A DNA stretch of 64,000 nucleotides. Origin: Roseisolibacter agri. Its GTDB lineage: Bacteria; Gemmatimonadota; Gemmatimonadetes; Gemmatimonadales; Gemmatimonadaceae. Under the pieces are notes generated by a model that worked only from the letters and a program-made list of their open reading frames with translations, was not told the origin of the DNA and ran no database searches. Where the stretch lies: positions 577,690 to 641,689 of the forward strand of contig NZ_BRXS01000006.1 of assembly GCF_030159095.1 (NCBI RefSeq), given 5' to 3'. Positions within the stretch are counted from its first letter, which is position 1; each line of letters begins with the position of its first letter. A program made the position numbers and the translations under genes. Positions 43,727-51,143 of the stretch are shown piece by piece.

Positions 43727-44757
43727 CGAGCCGCGACCTCCGGCTGCCACGCGACCGGATGCCAGCGCATCGCGACGCAGCCCATCGACAGCCCTGCGCC
43801 GCTGCCCGTGAGCACCACCAGGTCGCCCTCGCGCAGGCGGCCCGCGCGCCGCGCGTCGTCGAGCGCCATCGGCAGACAGGCGGAGCCGGTGTAGCCCCAC
43901 TTGTGCATGATCGTGTGCGCGCGCTCCATCGGCTGGCCGAGCGTCCGCATCACGACCTCGATCGTCGAGCGATTGACCTGCGTCCACAGCCAGAGGTCGA
44001 CCTGATTCGGCGTTGCGCCGGCGCGCGCCACCACGTCGCGCGCGATGCGCGGCCACCCCTCCTCGTTCACCGACGCGGGATACTTCTGCACGAAGCGCAG
44101 GCGGTTGCGGTAGCCGTCGCGCAGCACGTCCTCGGTGATCGGCTCCGCGGTGCCGCCGGCGAACACGCCCATGCCCGGCGCCAGCCGCCCGTCCGCGAAC
44201 AGCTCCGACGCGACGACACCCGGCGCGTCCGACCGCTCGACGACCGCCGCGCCCGCGCCGTCCGCGAAGATCGTGACGGTCTTCTTGTCCTGCTGGTCGA
44301 GGAACTTCGACATCGCGTAGGCGCCGATGACGAGCACGCGGTTGTAGCGGGGGTCGGCGGCGATGTACTTCTGCGCGACGTCGAGCGCGGTCACGAAGCC
44401 CGCGCATCCGCTGTTCACGTCGAACGTGCCCGCGCGCCACGCGCCGAGCCGTCCCTGCACCACGCTCGACGTCGCGGGCGACACGTACTCCGGCGTGTCC
44501 GTGGCGACGATCAGCAGGTCCAGGTCCTCGGGCGTCAGCCCCGCATCCTCGAGCGCCGCGCGGCCGGCGCGCTCCGCGAGGTCCGCGGTGCTCTCGTCGG
44601 GCGCGCACCAGCGCCGCTCGCGGATGCCCAGCGTGTTCGCCACGAAGTCCTCGACGTCCACACCCAGCTGCGCCGACAGCTCGGCGTTGGTGACGATGCG
44701 CTCCGGCACCGTGCTCCCGGTCCCGGTGATGGTGGCGAAGGCTGGCGGATGAGTCAT
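43723..44757 (-). CDS. KAS III (FabH)-like ketoacyl synthase with altered catalytic triad (344 aa)
   Basis: A thiolase-fold condensing enzyme of the FabH family. The nucleophile is kept as Cys118 in DVNSGCAGFVTAL. At the position of the FabH catalytic His (PHQAN) the sequence is WTQVN, so His is replaced by Thr259; at the catalytic Asn (HGNTSAAS) it is WGYTGSAC, replaced by Tyr289. This alignment is by eye. Loss of both residues argues against ordinary fatty-acid initiation and for acyl transfer, hydrolysis or an unusual condensation. The gene sits first behind the LacI regulator with an ATGA overlap, ahead of an acyl-CoA ligase and a symporter. Confidence 0.85.
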   Translation of the reverse strand: MTHPPAFATITGTGSTVPERIVTNAELSAQLGVDVEDFVANTLGIRERRWCAPDESTADLAERAGRAALEDAGLTPEDLDLLIVATDTPEYVSPATSSVVQGRLGAWRAGTFDVNSGCAGFVTALDVAQKYIAADPRYNRVLVIGAYAMSKFLDQQDKKTVTIFADGAGAAVVERSDAPGVVASELFADGRLAPGMGVFAGGTAEPITEDVLRDGYRNRLRFVQKYPASVNEEGWPRIARDVVARAGATPNQVDLWLWTQVNRSTIEVVMRTLGQPMERAHTIMHKWGYTGSACLPMALDDARRAGRLREGDLVVLTGSGAGLSMGCVAMRWHPVAWQPEVAAR

Positions 44758-45788
44758 GCGACGGGTGCAGCAGGGGAAGCGTCGGCGGGCGCGGGCCCGG
44801 TGGTGCCGCGCGCGACGAGGCGCACGGCGAGCGGCGCGCTCTGGGCGCGCGGCTTCTCGCCGGCGAGCTGGCGGAGCAGCAGGCGCGCGGCGCGCGCGCC
44901 GAGCTCGCGCGCGGGCACCGCGATCGTGGTCAGCTCGGGCGTCACCAGCTGCGCCATCTCGATGTCGTCGCAGCCCACCAGCGACAGCTCCGCGGGCACG
45001 CGCACGCGCGCCTCGGCCGCCGCCTTGAGCGCGCCGACCGCGATCAGGTCGTTGGCGCAGAAGACGGCGGACGGACGCGTGCGACCGTTCAGCAGCGCGC
45101 GCATCGCGTCGCGGCCGCCCGCCACGGTCGCCGGCGCGCGGCGCAGCCATGGCGACGGCAGCGTCACGTCGGCGGCGCGCAGCGCGCGCACGAAGCCGCG
45201 CTCGCGCATCCGGAAGGTGTGCACGTCGGACGACGGCCCGATGAACGCGATCGCGCGGTGCCCGAGCCCCAGCAGGTGCTCGGCGGCCAGTCGCCCGGCG
45301 CCGGTCGCGTCGCTGGCGACGCCGGGCCACCGCTCGGACGGCTCGTCCACGAGGACCACGTTGACGCCGGTCAGCGCGCCGGCGTCGAGCGAGGCCGCGT
45401 TCGCGGCGTCCAGGATCACGCCGTCGATCTGCCGGCTGATCAGCGTATCGAGGTGGCTGGCGACCGGCCGCTCGGTCTCGCCGCACAGCAGCATCGCGTA
45501 GCCCGCGGCCGATGCGACCCGCTCGGCACCCGCGATCACGTCGGCGAAGAACGGGTTGCGCAGGTCCGGGACGATGACGCCGAGCGCGAACGACCGGCCG
45601 CGCGCCAGCGACTGGGCGACGACGTTCGGCCGGTAGCCCAGCGTCGCGGCCGCCTCCAGCACGCGCTCGCGCGTCGCCGGTGCCACTCGCGCCCGCGGGT
45701 GGTTCCCGAGCACGAGCGACGCCGTGGGCTGGGAGACCCCGGCATGCTGGGCGACGTCGCGGATGGTGACGCGGGCGGAGGCGGCCAT
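44754..45788 (-). CDS. LacI-family transcriptional regulator (344 aa)
   Basis: Residues about 5-55 are the LacI helix-turn-helix and hinge: VTIRDVAQHAGVSQPTASLV, RVLEAAATLGYRPNVVAQSL. The rest is a periplasmic-binding-protein-like effector domain (LGVIVPDLRNPFFADVIAGA, PSAVFCANDLIAVGALKA, LSLVGCDDIEMAQLVTPELT). The first ATG, at 45788, directly precedes the HTH. Two 14-base palindromes lie 17-52 bases upstream of its start, over a promoter with a perfect TTGACA, so it very likely represses its own operon. It overlaps the KAS III-like gene by ATGA, making it the first gene of a five-gene unit. Confidence 0.93.
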   Translation of the reverse strand: MAASARVTIRDVAQHAGVSQPTASLVLGNHPRARVAPATRERVLEAAATLGYRPNVVAQSLARGRSFALGVIVPDLRNPFFADVIAGAERVASAAGYAMLLCGETERPVASHLDTLISRQIDGVILDAANAASLDAGALTGVNVVLVDEPSERWPGVASDATGAGRLAAEHLLGLGHRAIAFIGPSSDVHTFRMRERGFVRALRAADVTLPSPWLRRAPATVAGGRDAMRALLNGRTRPSAVFCANDLIAVGALKAAAEARVRVPAELSLVGCDDIEMAQLVTPELTTIAVPARELGARAARLLLRQLAGEKPRAQSAPLAVRLVARGTTGPAPADASPAAPVA

Positions 45789-45804
45789 GTGGAAGGGCTC
45801 GTCG

Positions 45805-45818
45805 CCAATACGCTTTGG
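45805..45818. promoter_or_regulatory. LacI-type operator O1
   Basis: CCAATACGCTTTGG is a near-palindrome with the central CG step typical of LacI/GalR-family operators. It lies 17 bases upstream of the regulator's ATG and 22 bases centre to centre from O2, about two helical turns. Confidence 0.7.
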
Positions 45819-45826
45819 CGGCGCCG

Positions 45827-45840
45827 CTAATACGCATTGG
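45827..45840. promoter_or_regulatory. LacI-type operator O2, overlapping the -10 region
   Basis: CTAATACGCATTGG shares AATACGC and TTGG with O1 in the same orientation and also has the central CG. On the minus strand it covers the TATTAG candidate -10 box of the lacI-type promoter. Confidence 0.7.
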
Positions 45841-45857
45841 CACACAGCCCCTGTCAA
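45827..45857 (-). promoter_or_regulatory. Promoter of the LacI-KAS III-ligase-symporter operon
   Basis: A perfect TTGACA lies at 45857-45852 on the minus strand. The best -10 is TATTAG at 45832-45827, 19 bases away, or GTATTA at 18 bases. The spacing is slightly long. Operator O2 overlaps the -10, which fits autorepression. Confidence 0.55.
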
Positions 45858-45900
45858 GTGCTGCGGTGGCGGGCGTTACCTTTGCACCGTGTCCTCCACG

Positions 45901-46821
45901 ATGCCTCCGGACCTCTCGACGCCCACCCCGCTCGCCGCCACCAGCGGCGCGACGATGGAGTTCCCGGTGTACGCGCCGGGCCAGGCCATCGACGCCGAAG
46001 GCTACGCCGTCGCGCCCGTGCGCCGCGGCATCCGCCCGCGCAAGCGCTCGCGCCTGCAGCGCCTGCTCATCGGCCTGTCGAGCGGCACGCTGCTGATCAT
46101 CGTCGGCGGCGTGCTCGGGCTGGCGACGCTCCTCTCCCCCATCGGCGCGCGACGCGCCGCGCGTGCGGCGGCCGAGCAGGAGCTGGCGAGCGAGCTGGAG
46201 CCGGGGGAGCGCGTGCTGGGCCGCGCGTACGTCTCGCAGCGCAACTGGTGGGACAACCTGCGCGAGTCGTTCGGCGTGCTGGCCGCGACCGACCGCCGGC
46301 TCCTCTACGTCGGGCTCCCGCCCGCGCCCTGGTTCGTGCGGCGCGTCGAGGGACCGCCGGAGCTGCGCTCGCAGAGCTTCCAGTACGACGCGCCCTTCGT
46401 CGCCGACGCGCGCCGCCTCTTCCTCGGGCTGACGCGCGGCGTGCTCGTGCGCACGCCCGCGGGCGACGTCGCCTTCCTCGTCCCGCGCGGCGAGGCGGCG
46501 CGCGTGCGGGACATCGAGCGCGTCGTGGAGCGCGCGCTCGCCGCGCGCACCGAGGCGCAGGAGCGCGAGCAGCTCGCGCGCAGCGCCCCGCCGCCGCCGC
46601 CGCCGGTCTACGGCACGCACACCGTGCGCTACGGCGAGGCGGTCACCAGCATCGCGCGCCGCTACCGCACGACGCCCGACGTCATCCGGCAGCTGAACCG
46701 CCTGCAGAACGACAACATCCGGGCCGGTCAGCGCCTCCGCGTGCCCATCCCGCCGGGCGCCGACAGCCTCGCGACCCGCGCCGCGCCGACGGGGGCGCGG
46801 CCGCAGGCGATCACGTACTAG
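45901..46821 (+). CDS. LysM-domain membrane protein with PH-like region (306 aa)
   Basis: Residues about 60-85 are a transmembrane helix (LLIGLSSGTLLIIVGGVLGL). The next 120 residues (LEPGERVLGRAYVSQRNWW, FGVLAATDRRLLYVGLPP) resemble a bacterial PH-like domain. After a run of prolines comes a C-terminal LysM domain (HTVRYGEAVTSIARRYRTT, LQNDNIRAGQRLRVPIP) that should bind peptidoglycan. The topology suggests a cytosolic or periplasmic anchor linked to the cell wall; the orientation is uncertain. ATG at 45901 is used; GTG at 45889 or ATG at 45955 are alternatives. It is divergent from the LacI gene. Confidence 0.82.
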   Translation: MPPDLSTPTPLAATSGATMEFPVYAPGQAIDAEGYAVAPVRRGIRPRKRSRLQRLLIGLSSGTLLIIVGGVLGLATLLSPIGARRAARAAAEQELASELEPGERVLGRAYVSQRNWWDNLRESFGVLAATDRRLLYVGLPPAPWFVRRVEGPPELRSQSFQYDAPFVADARRLFLGLTRGVLVRTPAGDVAFLVPRGEAARVRDIERVVERALAARTEAQEREQLARSAPPPPPPVYGTHTVRYGEAVTSIARRYRTTPDVIRQLNRLQNDNIRAGQRLRVPIPPGADSLATRAAPTGARPQAITY

Positions 46822-46827
46822 AAACGA

Positions 46828-46877
46828 CTGCGGGCCGCGGACAGCGGGTCAGAGGATCCGCGGTCCGCAGCCCGCAG
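46828..46877. terminator. Hairpin between the LysM and deoxyhypusine-synthase-like genes
   Basis: A 15-bp stem with one mismatch (46828-46842 with 46863-46877) lies between two convergent genes, seven bases after one stop and 25 bases after the other. It is a likely shared terminator. Confidence 0.65.
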
Positions 46878-46902
46878 CGTCCCGTGAGACGTGTGCCGTG
46901 CG

Positions 46903-47886
46903 CTACTGGTTCATCACGAGCGCGAACACGAGCGGCGCGCAGATCGACGCATCGCTCTCGATCACGTACATCGGCGTCTCGCCACCGAGCTTGCCCCACG
47001 TGATCTTCTCGTTCGGCGGCGCGCCCGAGTAGCCGCCGTAGCTCGTCGTCGCCTCCGAGATCTGGCAGAAGTAGCCCCACAGCGGGACGTTCTCGCGCTG
47101 CAGGTCCTGGTGCAGCATCGGCACCACGCAGATCGGGAAGTCGCCCGCGATGCCGCCGCCGATCTGGAAGAAGCCGATCGACGTGCTCGCCGACAGCTCC
47201 GTGTACCACTCGGCCAGCCACGTCATGTACTCGATGCCCGTGCGCACCGTGTGCACGTTCTTCACCTCGCCGGTGATCACGTGCGACGCGTACATGTTGC
47301 CCGTCGTCGAGTCCTCCCAGCCCGGCACGATGATCGGCAGGTTCTTCTCCGCCGCCGCGACCATCCACGAGTCCTTCGGGTCGATCTGGTAGTACTCCTC
47401 CAGCTTCCCCGAGCGCAGGATCCGGTAGTAGAACTCGTGCGGGAAGTAGCGCTCGCCCGCCGCGTCCGCCGCCATCCACTCCGCGAGCACCACCTTCTCC
47501 AGCCGGCGCATCGCCTCGGCCTCGGGGATGCACGTGTCGGTGACGCGGTTCATGTGCCGCTCGAGGAGCGCCTCCTCCTCCTTGATCGACAGCGTCCGGT
47601 AGTGCGGGACGCGCTCGTAGGCATCGTGCGCCACGAGGTTGAACAGGTCCTCCTCGAGGTTCGCGCCCGTGCACGAGATGGCGTGCACCTTGTCCTGCCG
47701 GATCATCTCGGCCAGGGTGATCCCCAGCTCCGCGGTGCTCATCGCGCCGGCGAGGGTCACCATCATCTTGCCGCCCTTGTCGAGGTGCCGCGTCCAGCCG
47801 TCGGCGGCGTCGATGAGGGCGGCGGCGTTGAAGTGCCGGAAGTTGTGCTTGAGGAACCGCGAAACCGGTCCGAGCTCGGTCGTCAT
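46903..47886 (-). CDS. Deoxyhypusine-synthase-like protein, possibly polyamine-modifying (327 aa)
   Basis: Belongs to the deoxyhypusine synthase family (COG1899): MMVTLAGAMSTAELGITLAE, ISCTGANLEEDLFNLVAHDA, IIVPGWEDSTTGNMYAS, and the active-site lysine in ITWGKLGGETPMYVIESDA. Eukaryotic and archaeal enzymes modify eIF5A from spermidine; bacteria lack eIF5A and hypusine, and related bacterial enzymes make homospermidine. The 327-residue length is normal. ATG at 47886 follows AGGA eight bases upstream. A polyamine function is likely but not proven; no other polyamine genes are nearby. Confidence 0.87.
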   Translation of the reverse strand: MTTELGPVSRFLKHNFRHFNAAALIDAADGWTRHLDKGGKMMVTLAGAMSTAELGITLAEMIRQDKVHAISCTGANLEEDLFNLVAHDAYERVPHYRTLSIKEEEALLERHMNRVTDTCIPEAEAMRRLEKVVLAEWMAADAAGERYFPHEFYYRILRSGKLEEYYQIDPKDSWMVAAAEKNLPIIVPGWEDSTTGNMYASHVITGEVKNVHTVRTGIEYMTWLAEWYTELSASTSIGFFQIGGGIAGDFPICVVPMLHQDLQRENVPLWGYFCQISEATTSYGGYSGAPPNEKITWGKLGGETPMYVIESDASICAPLVFALVMNQ

Positions 47887-48111
47887 TGCCCAGTCCTAAT
47901 GAAGGGAGTGCGAAACGTCGCGAAAACCTAATCGGTGAGGTCGGGCGGCCGGCAACGGCCTCGGCTGGTGTGCGCGTAGGGGGAGCCCCGACAACGGGGT
48001 GGCGGATCGACCGGGGAATCTTCCGCAGGGTCCCCGACGGGGTGGGCCGAGCAAGACGGGTACCCTCCATCCGTCAGCAACGCCGACCGAATTCCGCGAC
48101 CAGAGCCCGCC

Positions 48112-49305
48112 ATGTCCTCGCATATCTCGCCCGAGTCCGCCACCCAGACCCCCGAGTCCGTCGCCGAGCAGCTGCACCAGCAGGTGCTGGCCAGCCCGTC
48201 CCGCCGTGCCTTCCTGCGGCAGGCCTCGATCGCGACCGTGGCGGCCGGCGCCGTCGGCGCGCTGGCCGCGTGCGGCGACACGGCCGCCCAGAAGGCCGCG
48301 CCCGCTACCGCGAAGGCGGCACCCGACAGCGACCACAGCGGCGGCTCCACGGCTGCCCATCCCTCGACCGCCGGCGCGGCCCCCTCGCCGACGGCCGTGG
48401 CGCCCTACGGCGGCCTCACGCTCGCGCAGGCCCGCGCCCGCGCCGACGCGATGGACGCGATGCACGAGAAGGGGATCAAGGCCTTCCCTGCGGCGACGAA
48501 GGGCAAGGGCAACCAGCTCCTGAAGCCCCGCATCGAGAACGGCGTGAAGGTCTTCGAGCTCACGGCGCGGCCCATGAAGTGGGAGACCGAGCCCGGGAAG
48601 CTCGTGGATGCCTGGGCCTACAACGAGCAGGTGCCCGGCCCGCAGATCCGCGTCACCGAGGGCGACCGCGTCCGCGTCGTCATCAAGAACGAGCTGCCGG
48701 AGTCCACGGCCGTGCACTTTCACGGCGTGGTGCTCCCGGTCGCGCAGGACGGCGTGCCCTTCATCACCCAGCCGCCGGTCAAGCCGGGCGAGTCGTTCAC
48801 GTACGAGTTCACGGCCAAGAACGCGGGCTCGCACATGTACCACTCGCACATGAACGCGGCCAAGCAGGTCGGCACGGGGCTGCTCGGCGCCTTCATCATC
48901 GAGCCGAAGCGCCCGCGCCGCATCGAGAAGGTGGACGTCGACTACGTGATGGTCTTGAACGACGGCATGCACGGCTACACGCTTAACGGCAAGGGATTCC
49001 CGGCGACGGAGCCGATCAAGGCGAAGCTCGGGCAGAAGGTGCGCATCCGCTTCATGAACGAGGGGATGATGATCCACCCGATGCACCTGCACGGCATGCC
49101 GATGACGGTCATCGACAAGGACGGCTGGGCGCAGCCCGCTCCCTGGAAGTGCGACACGCTCAACATCGCGCCCGGCGAGCGCTGGGACGTGATCGTCGAC
49201 TGCGACAACCCCGGTGTCTGGGCCTTCCACTGCCACATCCTCCCGCACGCCGAGATGGAGCACGGGATGTTCGGGATGGTGACCGCGCTCATCGTCGAGA
49301 AGTGA
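48112..49305 (+). CDS. Two-domain multicopper oxidase, Tat-exported (397 aa)
   Basis: The N-terminus carries a twin-arginine-like signal (SRRAFLRQASIATVAAG) and a lipobox (LAAC), so it is an exported, probably lipid-anchored protein. Copper-binding motifs are HFHG (202-205), HMYHSHM (about 241), HPMHLHG (about 322) and HCHILPHAEMEHGM (about 373), the full type 1, 2 and 3 set. The length fits two cupredoxin domains. Copper oxidase, laccase-like or nitrite reductase-like activity is possible; the presence of HCHILPH favours a multicopper oxidase. The stop overlaps the following histidine kinase gene by GTGA. The 225-base gap before it holds short GC hairpins but no recognisable riboswitch. Confidence 0.92.
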   Translation: MSSHISPESATQTPESVAEQLHQQVLASPSRRAFLRQASIATVAAGAVGALAACGDTAAQKAAPATAKAAPDSDHSGGSTAAHPSTAGAAPSPTAVAPYGGLTLAQARARADAMDAMHEKGIKAFPAATKGKGNQLLKPRIENGVKVFELTARPMKWETEPGKLVDAWAYNEQVPGPQIRVTEGDRVRVVIKNELPESTAVHFHGVVLPVAQDGVPFITQPPVKPGESFTYEFTAKNAGSHMYHSHMNAAKQVGTGLLGAFIIEPKRPRRIEKVDVDYVMVLNDGMHGYTLNGKGFPATEPIKAKLGQKVRIRFMNEGMMIHPMHLHGMPMTVIDKDGWAQPAPWKCDTLNIAPGERWDVIVDCDNPGVWAFHCHILPHAEMEHGMFGMVTALIVEK

Positions 49306-50459
49306 CCGGCGCCGTGGCCGACGTCGTCCCCACCGCACCGCACGCCCTCACCCGTGCGCCCCGCGAGTCGCTCGCGGGGCGCCGCGGTGCGGACGCGCGG
49401 TCGCCGTGGATGCGCCGTCTGCTCGGCGTGCCGCTCACCGCGAAGCTGGCCGGCGCGAACCTGTTCGTGCTGCTGCTCGCCGTGGCCGGGCTGGTGCTGG
49501 CCGCCGGCCGCCCCGACCACCTCGACGTCTGGATCGTCGGCGGTGCGCTCGCGCTCGGGCTCATCGTCAACTCGCTGCTCGTGCGCTACGCGCTCCGGCC
49601 GGTGTGGGAGTTGGAGCGCGTCGCGTCGCGCGTGTGGGCCGGCGACTTCGGCGCGCGCGTGCCGGGATCCGCGGTCGCGGACCGCGAGATGACCCGCGTG
49701 GGCCGCACCTTCAACCTGCTGCTCGACTCGCTCGCGACGGACCGCGAGCGCATGCGCACGCTCGCCATGCAGGCGGTGCGCGCACAGGACGACGAGCGCT
49801 CGCGCATCGCGCGCGAGCTGCACGACTCCACGGCGCAGAACATCGCCGCGCTCACGTACCAGCTGGCCGCCGCCGCGCGCCAGGCGGGCGAGAGCGGGCA
49901 GCCGGAGCTGGAGGCGACGCTCCGCGAGCTGCGCGAGCAGACCGGCGAGCTGCTGGAGGAGGTGCGCCTGCTGTCGCACGCCATCCATCCGCGTGTCCTC
50001 GACGACCTCGGGCTCGTGCCGGCGCTGGAGTGGCTGGCGCGGCGGACGCGCGAGCACACCGCGCTCGAGGTGCAGGTCGACGCCGACCTTCCCGGCGATC
50101 CGGCCGACATGAGCGACGCGACGGCGGCGGCGCTCTACCGCGTCGCGCAGGAGTCGCTGCGCAACGTCGAGCGCCACGCCCGTGCGCACGTCGCGCGGGT
50201 GACGTTGCGCGCGGAGGCCGACGACGTGATCCTCGAGGTGGTCGACGACGGCCGCGGCTTCGACGTCGCGGAGGCCGAGGCGCGCCGCCCGGGCATGGGG
50301 CTGTTCTCGATGCGCGAGCGGCTGGGCCTCGTCGGCGGCTCCTTCGAGATCTCCACCGCGGCGGGCCGCGGCACGCGGGTGCGCGCCCGCGCGCCGCGCG
50401 ACTCGTTCGCTCCACGACACACCGTGCCGTTCAGCCCTCCCGCTTCGGAGCTGCGATGA
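49302..50459 (+). CDS. Sensor histidine kinase, NarL-type (HisKA_3) (385 aa)
   Basis: Two adjacent transmembrane helices near the N-terminus (LAGANLFVLLLAVAGLVLAA, WIVGGALALGLIVNSLLV) have only a short loop between them, so there is little sensor domain. A HAMP region follows (LRPVWELERVASRVWAGDFG). The HisKA_3 phospho-acceptor is His174 in RIARELHDSTAQN. The HATPase domain has VDDGRGFD and GMGLFSMRERLGLVGG. The GTG start at 49302 overlaps the oxidase stop, and its stop overlaps the response regulator, so all three are translationally coupled. The signal may be sensed in the membrane or by the oxidase (inference). Confidence 0.92.
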   Translation: MTGAVADVVPTAPHALTRAPRESLAGRRGADARSPWMRRLLGVPLTAKLAGANLFVLLLAVAGLVLAAGRPDHLDVWIVGGALALGLIVNSLLVRYALRPVWELERVASRVWAGDFGARVPGSAVADREMTRVGRTFNLLLDSLATDRERMRTLAMQAVRAQDDERSRIARELHDSTAQNIAALTYQLAAAARQAGESGQPELEATLRELREQTGELLEEVRLLSHAIHPRVLDDLGLVPALEWLARRTREHTALEVQVDADLPGDPADMSDATAAALYRVAQESLRNVERHARAHVARVTLRAEADDVILEVVDDGRGFDVAEAEARRPGMGLFSMRERLGLVGGSFEISTAAGRGTRVRARAPRDSFAPRHTVPFSPPASELR

Positions 50460-51115
50460 TCGAGGACGTGATCCGCGTGATCCTGGCCGACGACCACGCG
50501 GTCGTCCGCGCCGGACTCAAGGCCGTGCTGGGCTCCGCGAAGGACATCCAGGTCGTCGGCGAGGCCTCCAACGGGCGCGACGCGCTCGCGATGATCGAGC
50601 GCCTCGACCCCGACGTCGTGCTCATGGACCTCACGATGCCCGAGATGGACGGCGTCGCGGCGACCAAGGAGCTGGTGGCGCGCAAGGCGCGCACGCGCGT
50701 GCTCGTGCTGACGATGCACGCGGAGGACGAGTACCTCGTGCCGTTGCTCGAGGCGGGCGCCAGCGGCTACCTCGTGAAGAGCGCGGCCGACCGCGAGCTG
50801 GTGGACGCGGTGCGCGCGGTCGCGCACGGCGACACGTACGTGCAGCCGTCGGCCGCGCGCGCGCTGGCGCGCGGGCTCAAGCGCCGCGAGGCGCATGCCG
50901 ACGAGCGCGAGCGCTTCGACCGCCTCACGGAGCGCGAGCGCGACGTGCTGCGGCTGGTGGCGAGCGGCTTCAGCGCGCCGGAGATCGGCGAGAAGCTGTT
51001 CATCAGCCCCAAGACGGTCGACACGTACAAGCAGCGCATCGGCGAGAAGCTCGGCCTCACGCACCGCTCCGAGTACGTGCAGTTCGCGCTCAAGCTCGGC
51101 CTGCTGACGCAGTAG
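50456..51115 (+). CDS. LuxR/NarL-type response regulator (219 aa)
   Basis: A receiver domain with phospho-acceptor Asp58 in DVVLMDLTMPEMDG, acidic pair LADDH, and the conserved Lys in GYLVKSA. A LuxR-type helix-turn-helix follows: LTERERDVLRLVASGFSAPE, KLFISPKTVDTYK. The gene overlaps the kinase by ATGA and is certainly its partner. Targets are unknown. It ends 29 bases before the convergent flavoprotein gene. Confidence 0.94.
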   Translation: MIEDVIRVILADDHAVVRAGLKAVLGSAKDIQVVGEASNGRDALAMIERLDPDVVLMDLTMPEMDGVAATKELVARKARTRVLVLTMHAEDEYLVPLLEAGASGYLVKSAADRELVDAVRAVAHGDTYVQPSAARALARGLKRREAHADERERFDRLTERERDVLRLVASGFSAPEIGEKLFISPKTVDTYKQRIGEKLGLTHRSEYVQFALKLGLLTQ

Positions 51116-51143
51116 CGGTGCGGACGGCGCCCGGCACGCGCGC

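Noticed and set aside
47887..48111. Possible riboswitch or structured leader before the multicopper oxidase gene
   Set aside because: Several short GC hairpins can be drawn, but none matches a riboswitch class I know, and any GC-rich stretch of this length would fold similarly.
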